A DNA stretch of 64,000 bases from Xylanimonas oleitrophica (GTDB lineage Bacteria; Actinomycetota; Actinomycetes; Actinomycetales; Cellulomonadaceae): positions 34,839 through 98,838 of the forward strand of contig NZ_QKWH01000015.1 in NCBI RefSeq assembly GCF_003244315.1, written 5' to 3'. The notes under the pieces were generated by a model. The model had not been told where the DNA came from, did not search any database, and saw only the letters and a program-made list of their open reading frames with translations. Shown one piece after another: positions 61,902 to 64,000 of the stretch. The stretch's first letter is position 1; each line of letters starts with the position of its first letter. A program made the position numbers and the translations under genes.

Positions 61902-62909
61902 TCATGCGCCGGGGCCGGCCTCGCCCGTCGACTCGCGCCACACGATGCGGTGCAGGGGCGCGGTGGCCGACGGCGGCTCCTCGCCGCGCAGCGTCGCGAC
62001 GAGCTGGTGCATGGCACGGCGCCCCGCCTCGCGGAAGTCGACGTCCACGGTGGTGAGGCTGGGCGTGGTGTACGCGCCGAACTCGTAGTTGTCCCACCCG
62101 GTGAGCACGACGTCTCGGGGCGCGGACCAGCCGCGCTCGGCGGCGCCGCGCAGCACGCCCAGCGCCACCAGGTCGTTCCCCGCGACGACGACGAGGGGAG
62201 CGGCGTCGTCGGGCAGGCCGAGCACGGCCTGGCGGCCGGCCTCGGCGGACCACGACTCGCCGCCGAGCACCCCCAGCGACTCGACCCCGGAGCGCTCGAC
62301 GGCGGCGAGGTAGACGTCGCGGCGGGCGCGGGCGGAGGCGTAGTGCTGAGAACCGGCGACATGGACGAACCGGCGGTGCCCGGCGGCGGCCAGGGTCGTG
62401 ACGAACGTGGCGATCATGCTGGCGTCGGCCAGGTCGCCGACGGTCCGCATCTGGTCGTCGAACGCGGTCGCCGCGACCACCACCGGGCCGCTCGTCCCGT
62501 CGGACAGAGCCGTGGGCAGCACGGGCGCGACGGTGAGGATCCCCTCGTGCTGGCGGGCGGCGGCGAGCTCGAGGACGTGCTGGGTCCGGTCCTCGACGGT
62601 GCCGCCCACGCTGTGGGTCTCGGTGACGTACCCGGCTGCCTGGGCGACCTCTCCCGCCCCGGCGACCATCCGCAGGTGGTTGTCGATGGTGACGCCGGTG
62701 ACGACGGCGAGCCTGCCGGAGCGGCGGGTGCGCATCGAGCGCGCGGCCAGGTTGGGCCGGTATCCGATCGACTCTGCGACGCGCTGCACGCGCTCGCGGG
62801 TGGCGGCCGAGATGGTGCCGCGGCCCGTGAGCGCGTAGGACACCGTGGTCTGCGACACGCCGGCGAGCCGGGCCACGTCGCGGCTGGTCGGCTGGGGGGG
62901 CGCGCTCAT
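61902..62909 (-). CDS. LacI-family transcriptional regulator
   Basis: 335 residues from ATG 62909, preceded by GGGAGAAGG. The N-terminal helix-turn-helix is SRDVARLAGVSQTTVSYALT with the hinge region IGYRPNLAARSMRT. The periplasmic-binding-like domain includes VVVAGNDLVALGVLRGA and GWDNYEFGAYTTPSLTTVDV. It diverges from the sugar permease gene across a region with two adjoining operator sites. It likely represses that transporter in the absence of its sugar. Confidence 0.93.
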   Translation of the reverse strand: MSAPPQPTSRDVARLAGVSQTTVSYALTGRGTISAATRERVQRVAESIGYRPNLAARSMRTRRSGRLAVVTGVTIDNHLRMVAGAGEVAQAAGYVTETHSVGGTVEDRTQHVLELAAARQHEGILTVAPVLPTALSDGTSGPVVVAATAFDDQMRTVGDLADASMIATFVTTLAAAGHRRFVHVAGSQHYASARARRDVYLAAVERSGVESLGVLGGESWSAEAGRQAVLGLPDDAAPLVVVAGNDLVALGVLRGAAERGWSAPRDVVLTGWDNYEFGAYTTPSLTTVDVDFREAGRRAMHQLVATLRGEEPPSATAPLHRIVWRESTGEAGPGA

Positions 62910-62956
62910 CCTTCTCCCTCGTGCTCTTGACAGGGGGACAGCCTCCCACAACCATA

Positions 62957-62984
62957 GTGATTCGTATCACGTGGTACGTATCAC
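62957..62984. promoter_or_regulatory. Two adjoining 14-bp LacI-type operators
   Basis: GTGATTCGTATCAC (62957-62970) is directly followed by GTGGTACGTATCAC (62971-62984); each is a near or full palindrome with TACGTA/TTCGTA-type cores, and the block from 62956 to 62985 is itself close to symmetric about CACGTG. TTGACA at 62927-62932 may be a -35, but the -10 is unclear. Confidence 0.7.
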
Positions 62985-63031
62985 TAGCCCAATGGGGGGC
63001 AAGTGCCGAAGACCTCGAAGGGGAGGTGTTC

Positions 63032-63967
63032 ATGTCCGTCGCCGAGCTGCAACGGCTGACGCGCCGGTCCTCACGGACCCGCGTCCCGCAGCACGCACCA
63101 GACAACAAGGCCGCGCTGGCGTTCCTCGGGCCGTGGGTCCTCGGCGCCGCGGCGCTCACCCTCGGCCCCGTCCTCGCCTCGCTCTACCTCGCGTTCACCG
63201 ACTACAACCTGCTCCAGGACGCGAGCTGGGTGGGACTCGCCAACTTCGAGCGGATGCTCACCGACACCCGCCTGCACCAGGCGCTGCTGGTCACCTTCGT
63301 CTACGTCGCCGTCGGCGTCCCCGGCCAGCTCGTCGTCGCGCTGGGGCTCGCCCTGCTGCTCGACCGCGGGCTGCGCGGCCGGTCCTTCTACCGGTCGGCG
63401 TTCTACCTGCCGAGCCTGCTCGGGTCGTCGGTGGCCATCGCGGTGCTGTGGCGGCTCGTCTTCGGCGGGTCCGGCCTGGTCAACTCCAGCCTCGCCCTCG
63501 TGGGCGTGCACCACACCACCAGCTGGATCGGCAGCCCAGACACGGCGCTGGGCACCATCATCCTGCTGCACATCTGGACGTTCGGGTCACCCATGGTGAT
63601 CTTCCTCGCCGGGCTGCGACAGATCCCCACCGAGCTCTACGAGGCCGCCGCCACCGACGGTGCCGGCGTGCTGCACAGGTTCCGGGCCATCACGCTGCCC
63701 CTGCTGACGCCCATCATCTTCTTCAACCTGGTGCTGGCGGTCATCAACGCGTTCTCGTCCTTCACACAGGCGTTCATCGTCTCCGGGGGCACCGGCGCCC
63801 CCGCCGACTCGCTGCTGTTCTACACGCTCTACCTCTACCAGGAGGGCTTCGGCTCGTTCCGGATGGGGTACGCCTCGGCGCTGGCCTGGTTGCTGGTGCT
63901 GATCATCGGCGTCATGACCGCCGTCAACTTCTGGCTCTCGAAGTACTGGGTGCACTATGACGACTGA
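63032..63967 (+). CDS. Sugar ABC transporter permease (MalF type)
   Basis: 311 residues from ATG 63032, with GGGAGG a few bases upstream. Six membrane helices and the EAA loop YEAAATDGAGVLHRFRAITL (about residues 206-225) that docks the ATPase. N-terminal ~25 residues are polar and cytoplasmic. Belongs to the CUT1 family; the sugar is unknown. The substrate-binding protein gene is not in view. The next permease overlaps the stop by 11 bp. Confidence 0.93.
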   Translation: MSVAELQRLTRRSSRTRVPQHAPDNKAALAFLGPWVLGAAALTLGPVLASLYLAFTDYNLLQDASWVGLANFERMLTDTRLHQALLVTFVYVAVGVPGQLVVALGLALLLDRGLRGRSFYRSAFYLPSLLGSSVAIAVLWRLVFGGSGLVNSSLALVGVHHTTSWIGSPDTALGTIILLHIWTFGSPMVIFLAGLRQIPTELYEAAATDGAGVLHRFRAITLPLLTPIIFFNLVLAVINAFSSFTQAFIVSGGTGAPADSLLFYTLYLYQEGFGSFRMGYASALAWLLVLIIGVMTAVNFWLSKYWVHYDD

Positions 63968-64000
63968 GACCACGACCCCGACCCGCCCCCTGCCGCCACC
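63957..64000 (+). CDS. Start of the second sugar permease (MalG type), cut by the window edge
   Basis: ATG 63957 begins MTTETTTPTRPLPP, 14 codons visible, overlapping the end of the previous permease by 11 bp. The N-terminal polar leader and position are those of the second CUT1 permease; no domain is visible, so the call rests on context. Confidence 0.5.
   Translation, partial: MTTETTTPTRPLPP

Noticed and set aside
60620..62362. Longer minus-strand frame extending rarD
   Set aside because: It would run through the tRNA-Tyr gene and the LacI gene; GTG 61648 gives a normal RarD length.
1..64000. CRISPR arrays, insertion sequences, prophage or rRNA genes
   Set aside because: No regularly spaced repeats, transposase, integrase or phage genes, and no rRNA sequence seen.

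Overview
The window is 64 kb of very GC-rich DNA. Start codons are often GTG, stops are almost always TGA, and neighbouring genes overlap by 4 bp (ATGA or GTGA). With a complete menaquinone pathway, a 14-subunit NDH-1 operon, a Tad pilus locus without a secretin, and TetR/LacI regulators, this points to an actinobacterial chromosome, probably Micrococcales near Cellulomonadaceae or Promicromonosporaceae (inferred from content and protein style only). I see no insertion sequence, prophage, CRISPR array or rRNA. One tRNA gene (Tyr) is present.

Positions 1-18000 hold menaquinone biosynthesis with other genes between: menA (cut by the left edge), menE, menB, menC, menD, menF and menG. Also here are a DUF3048 lipoprotein, a 56-residue small ORF, an HtrA-type membrane serine protease, a TetR-DUF6230-DUF6114 surface cassette, a MATE exporter and an unknown membrane protein. 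Positions 18400-37700 look like one long transcription unit: a geranylgeranyl-reductase-family flavoprotein (a candidate menaquinone side-chain reductase), nuoA to nuoN, and a long-chain polyprenyl diphosphate synthase. The cell would thus make the quinone, the enzyme that reduces it and its side chain from adjacent genes. A TTGTGA-N6-TCACAA palindrome occurs twice, once in front of the small ORF/menC/menD and once in front of the reductase/nuo unit, suggesting shared control by a Rex- or Crp-type regulator.

Positions 37700-53200 are a Tad (Flp) pilus locus. A prepilin peptidase and a DUF192 protein are on the minus strand. Divergent from them are a zinc-ribbon protein, CpaB, a TadZ ATPase fused in frame to a TadE-like pilin, a second TadE pilin, TadA, TadB, TadC, a NarL-type histidine kinase and response regulator, a Flp pilin, a TadG-like protein, an OmpA-domain lipoprotein, a 496-residue protein with a Flp-type prepilin N terminus and a large novel ectodomain, a membrane protein and a lipoprotein. 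The TadZ-TadE fusion and the Flp-headed protein are the most unusual items.

Positions 53300-64000 are mixed: a ferredoxin/adrenodoxin-type NADP reductase, HtpX, a HAD phosphatase, a small Cys-containing lipoprotein, an ABC ATPase with an unusual membrane partner, YajQ, RarD, tRNA-Tyr, and the start of a LacI-controlled sugar ABC transporter cut by the right edge. Several gene ends carry long perfect GC-rich hairpins without a U tract.
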